Of a stretch of DNA of 64,000 nt, positions 18,252 to 27,067 are shown one piece after another. The position numbers and the translations under genes were made by a program. A model generated the notes under the pieces. The model was not told the DNA's origin, did not search any database, and was given only the letters and a program-made list of their open reading frames with translations. Position 1 is the first letter of the stretch, and every line of letters starts with the position of its first letter. Source of the DNA: Georgenia sp. M64 (lineage in GTDB: Bacteria; Actinomycetota; Actinomycetes; Actinomycetales; Actinomycetaceae); assembly GCF_038049925.1 (NCBI RefSeq), contig NZ_CP145809.1, forward strand, positions 372,001-436,000, given 5' to 3'.

Positions 18252-20435
18252 TCAGTGCTCCCCGTGCGCGGGCGGCAGCGGCTGACCGGGCTGCTCCGGG
18301 CCGACGCGGAACGGTCGCATCATCTCGTTGTCCTCGTGCTCGACGATGTGGCAGTGCCAGACGTACTGGCCCGGCCGGTCGAAGCGCATCTTCACCCGGG
18401 TGACCTGGCCCGGGTAGGCGATGACGGTGTCCTTCACACCGGTCTCCCAGGGCTCGGGCGGGGTGACGTGGCCGTCGAGGGTGGCGGGGCTCGCCACCTC
18501 GCCGAGCTCGTCGAGCACCAGGCCCTCGCGGCCGAGGACCTCGAAGGCGACCTCGTGGACGTGCATGGGGTGCGCGTCGCCCGTGGTGTTGTAGAACTCC
18601 CACACCTCGACCGCCCCGACGTCAGGGTTCTCGCTGACGGGCTCCATCCACTCCCGTGCCACCCAGACACCGGCCGGGACCTCGCCCTCGGCGTCGGAGG
18701 GCCCGACGGTGCCCAGCAGGGCCTCGACGGGGCCGTCGAGCATGTCCCCGGCGGCGTCGACGCCCACGCCCATCATCTCGATGAGTGCGAGCCCGCGCGT
18801 GCGGTCGGCGTCGGGCAGCGGCGCTGCGGCCGGCAGGCCCAGGTAGCGCGGCGGGGTGGTCGGGTCCGGCCCGCGGGCCGGCACGACCCGCAGCTGCATC
18901 ACCTGGCCGGTGGTGTCCGGGTCCGCGGGCTCGAAGTCGCCCTCGTCCTCCTCGTGCGGTTCGCCGCCGCCGAACGGCTCGTCCGGGCCGACGTTGCCCA
19001 GCACGTAGCTGCCCTCGGGCACCCCGGTGAGGTCGAGGATGACGTCGGCCCGCTCCGCCAGGCCCAGGAGCAGCCGGTTTCCCGCTGCGGCCGCGAGGTC
19101 GACCGGCGCGTCGAGGAAGCCGCCCTCGTTGCCGACGACCCACGCCTCGGCGCCTGGGATCCCGCCGAAGTCGAGGATGAGGAACCGCGACTGGCAGCCG
19201 TTGAGGAACCGCAGCCGGTAGCGGCGCCGCTCGACCTCGAGGAAGGGCCACGTGTTGCCGTTGACGATGAGGGTGTTGCCGAAGAACTCGGGGTTCCACA
19301 TCGGGGAGAACTCCCCGTCGGGGACGTACGGCGCGACCAGGCCGTCGAAGAACTCGCGGGTGTCGGGGTAGAAGAGCGAGCCGTCGGTGTTGAACGAGCG
19401 GTCCTGGATGGCGAGCGGGATCTCGTAGTAGGTCTTGTTGGGCGGGAAGGCGTCGTTCTCCCGGGGGGCGGGCCCGGGCAGGACGGCCCGGCGCCCGGTG
19501 CGGGTGTCGACGACCGCGTTGTCGCCGTGCGGGCCGCCGCGGATGATGTAGAAGCCGGCCGGGCCGGCGTAGACGTTGAGCCGGGTCATCCCCAGCGTGT
19601 GGTCGTGGTACCAGTTCGTCGACGCCCGGTCGAGGTTCGGGTACTGGAAGGTCGCGTACCCCCGGCCCCACGTCTCGTCGAACCCCTCCTTCGCCTTGCC
19701 CGCGAAGAAGTTGTACCAGGTGCCGGTCTCGGCGTACCCGGCCGGGACGTCGTCGGCGTCGGGCAGGTACCAGGCCTCGGCGTACCCGTCGCTCTCGTCG
19801 CCGACGCCGACAGCGCCGTGCACGTGGGTGACCATGGGCACGGGGCCGGTGTAGGGCTCCGGGGGCGCGTCGAACGTCGTCGGGCGTGTGTCACGGCCCA
19901 TCGCCCCGCCCGGCGGGTTCGCCCAGTGCAGGGTGGGGTCCACCGGCAGCAGGTGGGGCAGGTGGTGGCCGTTCGCGTCCACGAGGTCGTTGATCCACCG
20001 GACCCGGACCGGGCGTCCGGCGTTCGCCTCGATGGTCAGGGACGGGGCGTTGTGGAGCAGCAGGCCGCGCGGGGCGGCGGCGCTGACCGCCCCGTAACCC
20101 CACACGGTCGTGGGCGGCAGGTCCGCGGGCAGCATCTGCTGCGCGAGCTGACGCATCGAGATCTCGTAGTAGTCCGCGTTCTGCCCGCCGCGGAGCGGGA
20201 CCCGGCCGGCCCGGGGCATGGCCGGCGGGACGAGCAGCGGGGTGACGTACTTCGGGATCGACGCCGGGTCGAGGGTCCCGCCGGGGATGGCCGCGCTCGC
20301 GGGCACCTCCCAGGCGACGGGCCGGCCCGCGACCGACCCGAGCAGGAACAGCCCGAATCCGGCGCCGCCGGCCCTCAGGACCGTGCGCCGGCTGGGCCCG
20401 AGCGCGTCCCGGGCTGGGCGACGGTCGTGGGACAT
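18252..20435 (-). CDS. Tat-exported multicopper oxidase (CotA/bilirubin-oxidase-like)
   Basis: A 727-residue secreted oxidase that should oxidise a substrate and reduce oxygen to water using four coppers. The Tat motif SRRTVLR is followed by a hydrophobic stretch. Copper ligands are in order: THVHGAV, NWYHDHTLGMTR, HPMHVHEVAF and WHCHIVEHEDNEMM, the last providing HCH, His and an axial Met. The ATG at 20435 is chosen because GAGGAGG precedes it; upstream ATGs give an implausible leader. The length and the QYPNLDRASTNWYHD region resemble CotA-type rather than small laccases. A second, unrelated oxidase lies at 61.6 kb. Substrate (phenolics, Cu(I) or Mn) is not decided. Confidence 0.93.
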   Translation of the reverse strand: MSHDRRPARDALGPSRRTVLRAGGAGFGLFLLGSVAGRPVAWEVPASAAIPGGTLDPASIPKYVTPLLVPPAMPRAGRVPLRGGQNADYYEISMRQLAQQMLPADLPPTTVWGYGAVSAAAPRGLLLHNAPSLTIEANAGRPVRVRWINDLVDANGHHLPHLLPVDPTLHWANPPGGAMGRDTRPTTFDAPPEPYTGPVPMVTHVHGAVGVGDESDGYAEAWYLPDADDVPAGYAETGTWYNFFAGKAKEGFDETWGRGYATFQYPNLDRASTNWYHDHTLGMTRLNVYAGPAGFYIIRGGPHGDNAVVDTRTGRRAVLPGPAPRENDAFPPNKTYYEIPLAIQDRSFNTDGSLFYPDTREFFDGLVAPYVPDGEFSPMWNPEFFGNTLIVNGNTWPFLEVERRRYRLRFLNGCQSRFLILDFGGIPGAEAWVVGNEGGFLDAPVDLAAAAGNRLLLGLAERADVILDLTGVPEGSYVLGNVGPDEPFGGGEPHEEDEGDFEPADPDTTGQVMQLRVVPARGPDPTTPPRYLGLPAAAPLPDADRTRGLALIEMMGVGVDAAGDMLDGPVEALLGTVGPSDAEGEVPAGVWVAREWMEPVSENPDVGAVEVWEFYNTTGDAHPMHVHEVAFEVLGREGLVLDELGEVASPATLDGHVTPPEPWETGVKDTVIAYPGQVTRVKMRFDRPGQYVWHCHIVEHEDNEMMRPFRVGPEQPGQPLPPAHGEH

Positions 20436-20474
20436 CCTGACCCCTCCTCGGGTCGAGCGGCCCCCCGCTAGAAC

Positions 20475-20503
20475 CATCGAACCCGACCAACTCCGCATGT
20501 CAA
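20475..20503 (-). promoter_or_regulatory. Possible promoter of the multicopper oxidase gene
   Basis: On the minus strand TTGACA (20503-20498) is a perfect -35 hexamer. The -10 region 17-19 bases on (TCGATGGT) is weak. It lies 40-68 bases upstream of the start codon, in the 173-base divergent gap shared with the flavoprotein gene. Confidence 0.35.
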
Positions 20504-20608
20504 GGGCCCACTGGTCCACTCAAGGGGGAACGAGGTCCCGGTTCACCCCCGTCCCACCCGCACTCCGGGCGGTGTGCCCGGGATTGTCCGATCGGTACCC
20601 TTCGGGCC

Positions 20609-21739
20609 ATGCGGTGCGTGGTGGTGGGGGCGGGTGCCTGGGGCCTGCCGGCGGCGGCCGAGCTCGCCGCCCGCGGCCACGAGGTGCTCCTCCTCGACCG
20701 TCACGGGGTGGCCGGGCCGCTGTCGTCGTCCTCGGGGCCCACCCGGATGTGGCGCCTGAGCCACCCCGACCGGGCCCGCGTCCGCCTGGCCCGGCGTTCG
20801 GTCGAGGCGATGGAGCGGCTGGCGAGCGCCGGCGGGTCCGAGACGTACCTGCGCCGGGGCCTGCTCTGGCGCGACGACGCCACCCTCGGCGCCGTCGTGG
20901 ACGCGCTCACCGCCGAGGACGTCCCGCACGAGGTGGTCGAGCCCGGCGACGTCGGCCGGTTCTTCCCAGGGTTGCGGCCCGACGGTCGCGCCGCCGTCTG
21001 GCAGCCCGACGCCGGGCCGGTGCTCGCGGCGGAGTCGATGGCGGCGCAGGAGCGGCTGCTCCGCGCGGCCGGCGGCCGGGTCGAGACCGGCCCCGAGGTC
21101 GTCCAGATCACCACCACGACGGCCGGGCCGGTGGTGGTGTGCGCGGACGGGCGGCGGTTCGCGGGCGACGTCGTCGTCCTCGCCCCGGGCCCCGGCGCGG
21201 CCGCGCTGCTGGCCACGCTCGGTGTGGACGTGGCACTGCGTCCCTCCCTCCAGCAGGTCGTCCACGTCGGCGGCCCCGGTGACGACACCGACCACCTCCC
21301 CTGCCTCTTCGAGGGCCCCCGGGACGGCGAGCCGGCGCTGTACGCGATGCCCACACCGGGACGCGGCTACAAGATCGGGCTCGACCGCGCCGTGCGCGAC
21401 CTCGGGCCCGGCGACGACGACCGCACCCCCGACGCCGCCCGCACCGCCGAGATCCTCGAGCGGGTCCGCCGGGACCTGGACCTCACGCCGGTCGCGTGCG
21501 ATGAGCAGGTCTGCTCGTGGACGACCTCGCCGGACGGCCGCTTCGTCGTCGACACCCTCCCGGGGGGCGTGGTGGTGGCCTGCGGCGACAGCGGCGAGGG
21601 CTTCAAGTTCTCCGCCCTCATGGGACTGGTCCTCGCCGACCTCGCGGAGGGCCGGTCGCCGGACCCGGACGTCGCGACCTTCTCCCTCGCCCGCCTGGAC
21701 GGCCTCGCCCCGGGGACGCCGCACGTGCTCGGTCGGTGA
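20609..21739 (+). CDS. FAD-dependent amine oxidase, sarcosine/N-methyltryptophan oxidase-like
   Basis: A 376-residue DAO-family flavoprotein. The FAD loop is VVGAGAWGLPAAAELAARGH at residues 5-24, with the acidic end of strand 2 at LLLDRHG. SSSGPTRMWRLSH matches the sarcosine oxidase segment (SSxGxxRxxR). Cys302 in EQVCSWTTSPDGRFVVD aligns with the cysteine that carries covalent FAD in monomeric sarcosine oxidase, so a covalent flavin is likely. The C-terminal CGDSGEGFKFSALMG is also typical. It should oxidise a secondary amine, releasing peroxide; the amine is unknown. No catabolic neighbours point to the substrate. Confidence 0.9.
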   Translation: MRCVVVGAGAWGLPAAAELAARGHEVLLLDRHGVAGPLSSSSGPTRMWRLSHPDRARVRLARRSVEAMERLASAGGSETYLRRGLLWRDDATLGAVVDALTAEDVPHEVVEPGDVGRFFPGLRPDGRAAVWQPDAGPVLAAESMAAQERLLRAAGGRVETGPEVVQITTTTAGPVVVCADGRRFAGDVVVLAPGPGAAALLATLGVDVALRPSLQQVVHVGGPGDDTDHLPCLFEGPRDGEPALYAMPTPGRGYKIGLDRAVRDLGPGDDDRTPDAARTAEILERVRRDLDLTPVACDEQVCSWTTSPDGRFVVDTLPGGVVVACGDSGEGFKFSALMGLVLADLAEGRSPDPDVATFSLARLDGLAPGTPHVLGR

Positions 21740-21830
21740 CCCGACCCCGGGCCGGCCACGCCGAGTTTCCTGGGCCGGGGCTGCGCCGTTTTGGCCGCTC
21801 GCCGTCTCTGCCGGTAGCATCGCCCGGCGA

Positions 21831-21919
21831 GGTAGCGTGTCCGAGCGGCCTAAGGAGCACGCCTCGAAAGCGTGTGAGGTTAACAGCCTCCGTGGGTTCA
21901 AATCCCACCGCTACCGCCA
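21831..21919 (+). tRNA. tRNA-Ser (anticodon CGA)
   Basis: A complete class II tRNA. The 7-bp acceptor GGTAGCG pairs with CGCTACC at 21909-21915; the discriminator is G, and CCA (21917-21919) is encoded. The anticodon stem CACGC/GCGTG holds the loop CTCGAAA, so the anticodon is CGA and it reads UCG. A long variable arm follows, and the T-loop is GTTCAAAT. A strong hairpin terminator is about 25 bases downstream. Confidence 0.97.
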
Positions 21920-21944
21920 GCAGGGCCGAGGTCAGACCCGCTGA

Positions 21945-21990
21945 CAGAACCCCCGTGCGGGGCCCGGAGGGGCCCCGAGCGGGGGTTCTG
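21945..21990 (+). terminator. Strong hairpin downstream of tRNA-Ser(CGA)
   Basis: CAGAACCCCCG (21945-21955) pairs perfectly with CGGGGGTTCTG (21980-21990). The loop contains a further GGCCC/GGGCC pairing. It probably ends the tRNA transcript before the DUF2252 gene, although no long T-run follows. Confidence 0.7.
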
Positions 21991-22041
21991 CCGTCCGCCC
22001 CGCCGGGGCGCGACCGGGCCGCCGCGGGTACCGTGCCGCAG

Positions 22042-23321
22042 ATGGAGCGCAGCGAGCGGATCGTCGACGTCCTCACCGATGCCTTCGCCGACCTCATGGC
22101 GGCCGACCCTCGCGCCTTCCGTCACAAGTTCCGCGCGATGGCGGCCGACCCCTTCGCGTTCTACCGGGGCACCGCGTGCCTGTTCTACGCCGACGTCGCC
22201 GAGATCGAGGACCGGTGGGCGGACGAGCGCACCGGCCGGGTGTGGATCCAGGGCGACCTGCACGCCGCGAACTTCGGGACGTACATGGACAGCCACGGCT
22301 TCCTCGTCTTCGACGTCAACGACTACGACGAGGCCTACCTCGGCCACTTCACCTGGGACCTGCGCCGCATGGCCGCCAGCCTCGCGGTCATGGGGTGGAC
22401 CAAGGCCCTGTCCGACGACGACATCGCCGGCCTCACCGAGACCTACCTCCGGGCGTACGTCGACCAGGTGCGCACCTTCGTCGAGACCGACCGGGACCAC
22501 GAGTGGTCGCTGCGGCTGGACACCGCGCGCGGCGCCGTCCACGACGCCCTCCTCACCGCCCAGCTGCGCACCCGGGTGGGACTGCTGGAGAAGCTCACGG
22601 TGGTCGACGACTACGCCCGCCGGTTCCGCATCGGTCCCGGCGTGCGCGAGCTCGAGCCTGATGAGCGCGCCGCCGTGGAGGGCGCCTACCAGGCCTACCT
22701 GAGGACCATCCCCGAGTCCAAGCAGCTCGGGAGCCTGACGTACGAGCTCAAGGACGTCGTCGGCAAGGCCGGCTTCGGGATCGGCAGCGCCGGCCTGCCG
22801 GCCTACAACCTCCTCGTCGAGGGGCACACGCAGGCGCTGGAGAACGACGTCGTGCTCACCATGAAGCAGGGCGGGGTGCCCGCCGCCAGCCGCATCGCCC
22901 CCGACGCGCAGGCGGAGGAGTTCTTCGAGCACCAGGGCCACCGGACGGCCGTGTCGCAGCGCACCCTCCAGGCCTACGCCGACCCGTGGCTCGGCTGGGC
23001 GCGGATGGAGGGCGGCGAGCACGACGGCGTCGGGTTCGTCGTGTCCGAGCTCTCGACGAGATCGCGGACGTCCTCGAGCAGCTCGGCCGGGCGACGGCCA
23101 AGGTGCACTGCGTCTCCGACGTCGACGCCGAGCACGCCCCGCTCGTGGACTTCCAGACCGAGGACGCCGTCGCGGACGTGATCGCCGGCGCGGAGGACGA
23201 GCTCGTCGACGACATCGTCTCCTTCGGCCGTGACCACGGCGCCCGTGCCCGCGAGGACCACGCGCTGTTCGTCGACGCCTTCCGCAACGGACGGATCCCG
23301 GGCCTGGAGCCCGCCGGCTGA
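22042..23321 (+). pseudogene. DUF2252 (kinase-like fold) gene broken by a frameshift/deletion near 23045-23060
   Basis: The reading frame from ATG 22042 encodes about 336 residues of a DUF2252 protein: GRVWIQGDLHAANFGTYMD, VFDVNDYDEAYLGHFTWDLRR, and SLTYELKDVVGKAGFGIGSAG. It then runs out of frame at VVSEL. The rest of the domain continues two bases on, in another frame: LDEIADVLEQLGRATAKVHC to REDHALFVDAFRNGRIPGL, ending at 23321. By memory of the family, about a dozen residues around VSPY..DLDW are missing at the junction, so a deletion of 3n+1 bases (around 40) is more likely than one lost base. DUF2252 proteins resemble aminoglycoside-kinase folds but have no settled function. Assembly error is an alternative. 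Confidence 0.8.
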
Positions 23322-23381
23322 GCCGCCCCCGCGGGACGATGGCCACTTCCGCCCCCGCGGGTGCGGCGGGACCGTGGGGGT

Positions 23382-24764
23382 ATGGCCGGTCACGAGCACC
23401 AGAGCCTGACGTTCCTCGGGGGTACGGGGACGGTCACCGGCTCGAAGTTCCTCCTCGAGGGCGGCGGCCACCGCCTCCTCCTCGACTGCGGGCTGTTCCA
23501 GGGCGAGCGGCAGTGGCGACGGAAGAACTGGGAGGCCTTCCCGGTCCCCCCGGACTCCGTCGACGACGTCGTGCTCACCCACTGCCACCTCGACCACTGC
23601 GGCTACCTGCCCGCCCTCGTGCGGGAGGGCTTCGACGGGCCGGTGTGGATGACCGAGAGCAGCCGCGAGCTCATCGAGATCGTCCTGCGCGACGCCGCCC
23701 ACCTCCAGGAGCGCGACGCCCAGGACGCCCGCAGCGGCGGCTGGTCACGGCACGACCCGCCCCTGCCGCTGTACACCGTGGCCGACGCCGAGCGGTCCTT
23801 CGCGCTCTTCCGCGGGCGGCCGTTCGACACCGACACCGAGATCCGGCCCGGGACGACGGTGCGCCTCATCCGCGCCGGCCACGTCCTCGGCGCGGCGAGC
23901 GTGTCGGTGTCGACCGGCGCAGCGCGGGTGCTGTTCTCCGGCGACCTCGGCCGGCCCACCCACCCGGTCCTGCGCCCGCGGGGGACGCCCCCCGGCGCCC
24001 GGACCGTGGTCGTGGAGTCCACCTACGGCGACCGTGCCCACCCGGCCGGGACCGGCCACGCCGTCCTCGCCGACGCGATCCGCCGCACGGTCGGCCGGGG
24101 CGGCACCGTGCTCATCCCCGCCTTCGCCGTGGACCGCACCGAGCTCGTGCTGCACGCCCTGTCCGACCTCACCCGCCGCGGCCTCATCCCCCGGGTGCCG
24201 GTCTTCGTCGACAGCCCCATGGCCCTCGCGGCGCTCGACGTCTACCGCCGGGCGGCGGCGCGCGGGGAGCTGCGCGAGGACGTCGGTCCCGACCTCGTCG
24301 ACCTGCCGGCCCTGCACACCGCGGCGACGCCGGAGGAGTCCATGGCCCTGGACACCGCCGTCATGCCGTGCGTCATCGTCTCCGCGTCGGGGATGGCCTC
24401 CGGCGGGCGGGTGGTCCACCACCTGCGCCACCTGCTGCCCGACCGGCGCAGCTGCGTGGTGCTCACGGGCTACCAGGCCGTCGGCACCCGGGGGCGGGCG
24501 CTCCTCGACGGCGCGCACGAGCTGAAGATGCACGGCCGCTACGTCCCGGTCCGCGCCGAGGTGGTGCTCGACGAGGAGTTCTCCGTCCACGCCGACGCCG
24601 GCGAGCTCGTCGCGTGGCTGCGGGACCTTCCCGAGGAGCCCGAGACGGTCTACGTCGTCCACGGCGAGGCCGCCGCGTCCCGGGCGCTGGCCGGGCGGAT
24701 CCGCGAGGAGCTGGACTGGACCGTGGCGGTGCCCCGGCCGGGGGAGCGGGTGCGGGTCGACTGA
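23382..24764 (+). CDS. Metallo-beta-lactamase/beta-CASP RNA-processing exonuclease family protein
   Basis: A 460-residue protein of the Ysh1/CPSF-73-like bacterial branch. The metallo-beta-lactamase domain carries THCHLDHCG (metal motif 2), and further metal ligands lie in GHVLGAAS and LFSGDLGR. The beta-CASP insertion is present with VVESTYGDR (motif A), SASGMASGGRVVHHL (motif B region), HADAGELVAW and the final HGE. It should bind two zinc ions and cut or degrade RNA. ATG 23382 is preferred over GTG 23361 because it begins at the conserved strand. It stands alone, 61 bases after the broken DUF2252 gene. Confidence 0.92.
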   Translation: MAGHEHQSLTFLGGTGTVTGSKFLLEGGGHRLLLDCGLFQGERQWRRKNWEAFPVPPDSVDDVVLTHCHLDHCGYLPALVREGFDGPVWMTESSRELIEIVLRDAAHLQERDAQDARSGGWSRHDPPLPLYTVADAERSFALFRGRPFDTDTEIRPGTTVRLIRAGHVLGAASVSVSTGAARVLFSGDLGRPTHPVLRPRGTPPGARTVVVESTYGDRAHPAGTGHAVLADAIRRTVGRGGTVLIPAFAVDRTELVLHALSDLTRRGLIPRVPVFVDSPMALAALDVYRRAAARGELREDVGPDLVDLPALHTAATPEESMALDTAVMPCVIVSASGMASGGRVVHHLRHLLPDRRSCVVLTGYQAVGTRGRALLDGAHELKMHGRYVPVRAEVVLDEEFSVHADAGELVAWLRDLPEEPETVYVVHGEAAASRALAGRIREELDWTVAVPRPGERVRVD

Positions 24765-24782
24765 GGGGCGGGCGACGGGGGC

Positions 24783-25613
24783 TCAGGCCGGGCCGCGGGC
24801 CGCCCGGGCGGCGAGCAGGCCCTCGACGAGCTCGGCGACCGCCTCGTCGGCGTGGTGGCCGATCTCGAGGTGGGCGAGCTCCTTGACGGTGGCCAGGGCG
24901 TTGCCCATCGCCACGGGGAAACCGATCCGGGTGAGCCAGACGAGGTCGTTCTCCCCGTCGCCCACCCCCGCGGTCCGGGCGGGGGAGACGCCCAGCCGGT
25001 CGAGGACCGCCGCGAGGGCGGCCCACTTGTCGGCGCCCTCGGGGCTCATCTCGAACGCCGTCGGCATCGACCGGACCATCCGCGGGAACGCCGCGCGGAG
25101 CTCCGCGTCGACGGCGTCGAGGCTCGCTGGCTCGCCGAAGACCACGGCCTTCGTCGTCCGGTCGTAGGGCAGGTCGGCGGCCGCGACGGCGAGCGTCGTC
25201 GCCTCGGGGTTCGCGGCGACCAGGAGGTCGTGGACCACGCTGCCGCGCTCGACCACCATCGCCTCGGCGGTGAACAGGCTCGGCTCCAGGGGCCGGCCCG
25301 CGCAGAAGTCGACGACCGCACGCGTCTCGGCGGGGTCCATGGTGGCCGTCCACAGAGGGCGACGGTCCCGGCTGTCGAGGGCGACGGCACCGCCGGCGGC
25401 GACGACGTACCCGTCGATCCCCGCGTCGGCGAGGATCGCGAGCGCGGCGTCGGCGATCCGGCCGGTGATGATGACCGGCTCGACGCCCGCGGCCCGGACG
25501 GCGGCGAGCGCGCGCAGCGTGCGCGGGCTCACCCGGTGGTCGGCACCGGCGAGGGTGCCGTCGACGTCGAACGCGATCGCGTCGACGTCCACCAGGTGCT
25601 CGGGCAGGTCCAT
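24783..25613 (-). CDS. HAD-superfamily (Cof-type, IIB) phosphatase
   Basis: A 276-residue Cof-like sugar- or flavin-phosphate phosphatase. Motif I is FDVDGTL with nucleophile and acid Asp, motif II is VIITGR, Lys lies in ADKWAAL, and motif IV is GVGDGENDLVWL, followed by VAMGNA. The substrate is unknown. The start has GGAGGAG ten bases upstream of ATG. It is divergent from the dehydrogenase gene of the pterin-like cluster, 98 bases away. Cof phosphatases in other bacteria can dephosphorylate flavin or pyridoxal precursors, which would fit that cluster, but this link is inference. Confidence 0.92.
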   Translation of the reverse strand: MDLPEHLVDVDAIAFDVDGTLAGADHRVSPRTLRALAAVRAAGVEPVIITGRIADAALAILADAGIDGYVVAAGGAVALDSRDRRPLWTATMDPAETRAVVDFCAGRPLEPSLFTAEAMVVERGSVVHDLLVAANPEATTLAVAAADLPYDRTTKAVVFGEPASLDAVDAELRAAFPRMVRSMPTAFEMSPEGADKWAALAAVLDRLGVSPARTAGVGDGENDLVWLTRIGFPVAMGNALATVKELAHLEIGHHADEAVAELVEGLLAARAARGPA

Positions 25614-25711
25614 GGTTCAGCTCCTCCGGGTCCGGCCCTCACCGTAGTGCGTGGTCCCGGCGGCGCGGCGCCGGGGTGCGCCGGCGCCGGCCCCCGGCAG
25701 AATCAGGTCGC

Positions 25712-26671
25712 ATGTGGACCGCGTACTGGACGACCGGGCCCGGCGACGGGGAGCTGCGCACCGAGCCCGCCCGCGAGCCCGGGCCGGGCGAGGTGCTCGT
25801 GCGCGCGGTGCGCTCCGGCGTCTCGCGCGGGACCGAGCTGCTGGTCCACCGCGGGGACGTCCCGCCCGCCGTGGCCGACCTCATGCGGGCGCCGTTCCAG
25901 GTCGGGGACCTGCCCGGGCCCGTGAAGTACGGCTACCTCTCGGTCGGTGTCGTCGAGGCCGGCCCGGCCGAGCTCGTCGGCCGCCGGGTCTTCTGCCTGC
26001 ACCCGCACCAGGACCGGTACGTCGTCCCCGCGGCCGCCGTCACGGTCGTGCCCGACGACGTCCCGGACGGCCGGGCGGTCCTCGCCGGCACCGTCGAGAC
26101 CGCGGTCAACGCCCTGTGGGACGCGGGGCCGCGGCTCGGCGACCGGGTGGCCGTGGTGGGTGCGGGCATGGTGGGCTCCGCCGTCGCCGCGCTCCTGCGG
26201 CGGTTCCCCCTCGAGCGGCTGCAGCTCGTGGACGTGGACCCCTCCCGGGCCCGCCTCGCCGCGGCCCTCGGCGTCGAGCTCGTCGCACCCGAGACCGCCG
26301 CGGGCGACTGCGACGTCGTCGTGCACGCCTCGGCCAGCGAGGCCGGACTGGCTCGCGGGCTCGAGCTGCTGGGCGACGAGGGCGAGCTGATCGAGATGTC
26401 CTGGTTCGGCACGGCGTCGCCCCGGGTGCCCCTCGGTGCGGACTTCCACGCCCGCCGCCTCACCGTCCGGGCGAGCCAGGTCGGCGCCGTCGCCGCCGCC
26501 CGACGCGCCCGCCGGACCCCCGCGGACCGGCTCGCGCTGGCGCTGCGGCTCCTCGCCGACCCGGCGTTCGACGCGCTCCTCACGGGCCGGTCCCCATTCG
26601 CGGACCTGCCCGCGGCGATGGGCCGGCTCGCCGAGGACCGCTCCGCGCTGTGCCACGTCGTCGAGTACTGA
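25712..26671 (+). CDS. Zinc-independent MDR dehydrogenase, BchC-like
   Basis: A 319-residue medium-chain dehydrogenase/reductase. The NAD(P) Rossmann loop is VAVVGAGMVGSAVAALLRR, with acidic VDVDPS after strand 2. At the place of the catalytic zinc Cys (usually CGTD) it reads SGVSRGTE, a pattern I know from bacteriochlorophyllide dehydrogenase BchC-like proteins. The structural-zinc loop is absent, so no metal is expected. It is the first gene of a short run with a PTPS-like protein (15 bases on) and a glycosyltransferase, so its substrate is probably a pteridine, sugar or glycoside intermediate. That assignment is from context only. Confidence 0.85.
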   Translation: MWTAYWTTGPGDGELRTEPAREPGPGEVLVRAVRSGVSRGTELLVHRGDVPPAVADLMRAPFQVGDLPGPVKYGYLSVGVVEAGPAELVGRRVFCLHPHQDRYVVPAAAVTVVPDDVPDGRAVLAGTVETAVNALWDAGPRLGDRVAVVGAGMVGSAVAALLRRFPLERLQLVDVDPSRARLAAALGVELVAPETAAGDCDVVVHASASEAGLARGLELLGDEGELIEMSWFGTASPRVPLGADFHARRLTVRASQVGAVAAARRARRTPADRLALALRLLADPAFDALLTGRSPFADLPAAMGRLAEDRSALCHVVEY

Positions 26672-26686
26672 GAGCGAAGGAGAACG

Positions 26687-27067
26687 ATGTACCGCCTGAC
26701 CGTTCGTGACCACATGATGGTCGCCCACTCCCTGCCCCACCCCGCCTTCGGGCCAGCGCAGCAGCTGCACGGCGCCACGTTCGTCGTCGAGCTGACGATC
26801 ACCCGGCGAGACCTCGACGACGCCGGCATCGTCATCGACATCGGCGAGGCGACGACCTTGCTGCGCGAGGCGCTCGCGGACCTCGACTACACCAACCTCG
26901 ACGACCACCCCGACCTCGCCGGCACCCTCACCACCACCGAGACCCTCGCCCGCGTCGTCGCCGAACGGGTGGCGGCGCGGCTGGCGCCCGGGGTCTACGC
27001 CGGCCTGGACGTCGTGCTGCGCGAGCACCCGGACGCGTGGGCGGGGTACGCCATGGACCTGGGGTGA
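26687..27067 (+). CDS. Degenerate 6-pyruvoyltetrahydropterin synthase/QueD-fold protein
   Basis: A 126-residue T-fold protein. The overall PTPS/QueD pattern is plain (VAHSL, LHGATFVVEL, VIDIGEATTLLREALADLDY, TTTETLARVVAERV). However, the catalytic Cys position is Ala24, the third zinc His is Ala30 (LHGA for LHGH), and the catalytic His of LDH is Tyr68. His14, His28 and Glu113 remain. It should therefore not do the normal PTPS or QueD reaction. I recall that a Streptomyces coelicolor homologue, SCO6650, was reported to lack zinc and the catalytic triad yet keep a pterin pocket; this gene looks like the same type. GAAGGAG precedes the ATG, and the stop overlaps the glycosyltransferase start. 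Confidence 0.9.
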   Translation: MYRLTVRDHMMVAHSLPHPAFGPAQQLHGATFVVELTITRRDLDDAGIVIDIGEATTLLREALADLDYTNLDDHPDLAGTLTTTETLARVVAERVAARLAPGVYAGLDVVLREHPDAWAGYAMDLG

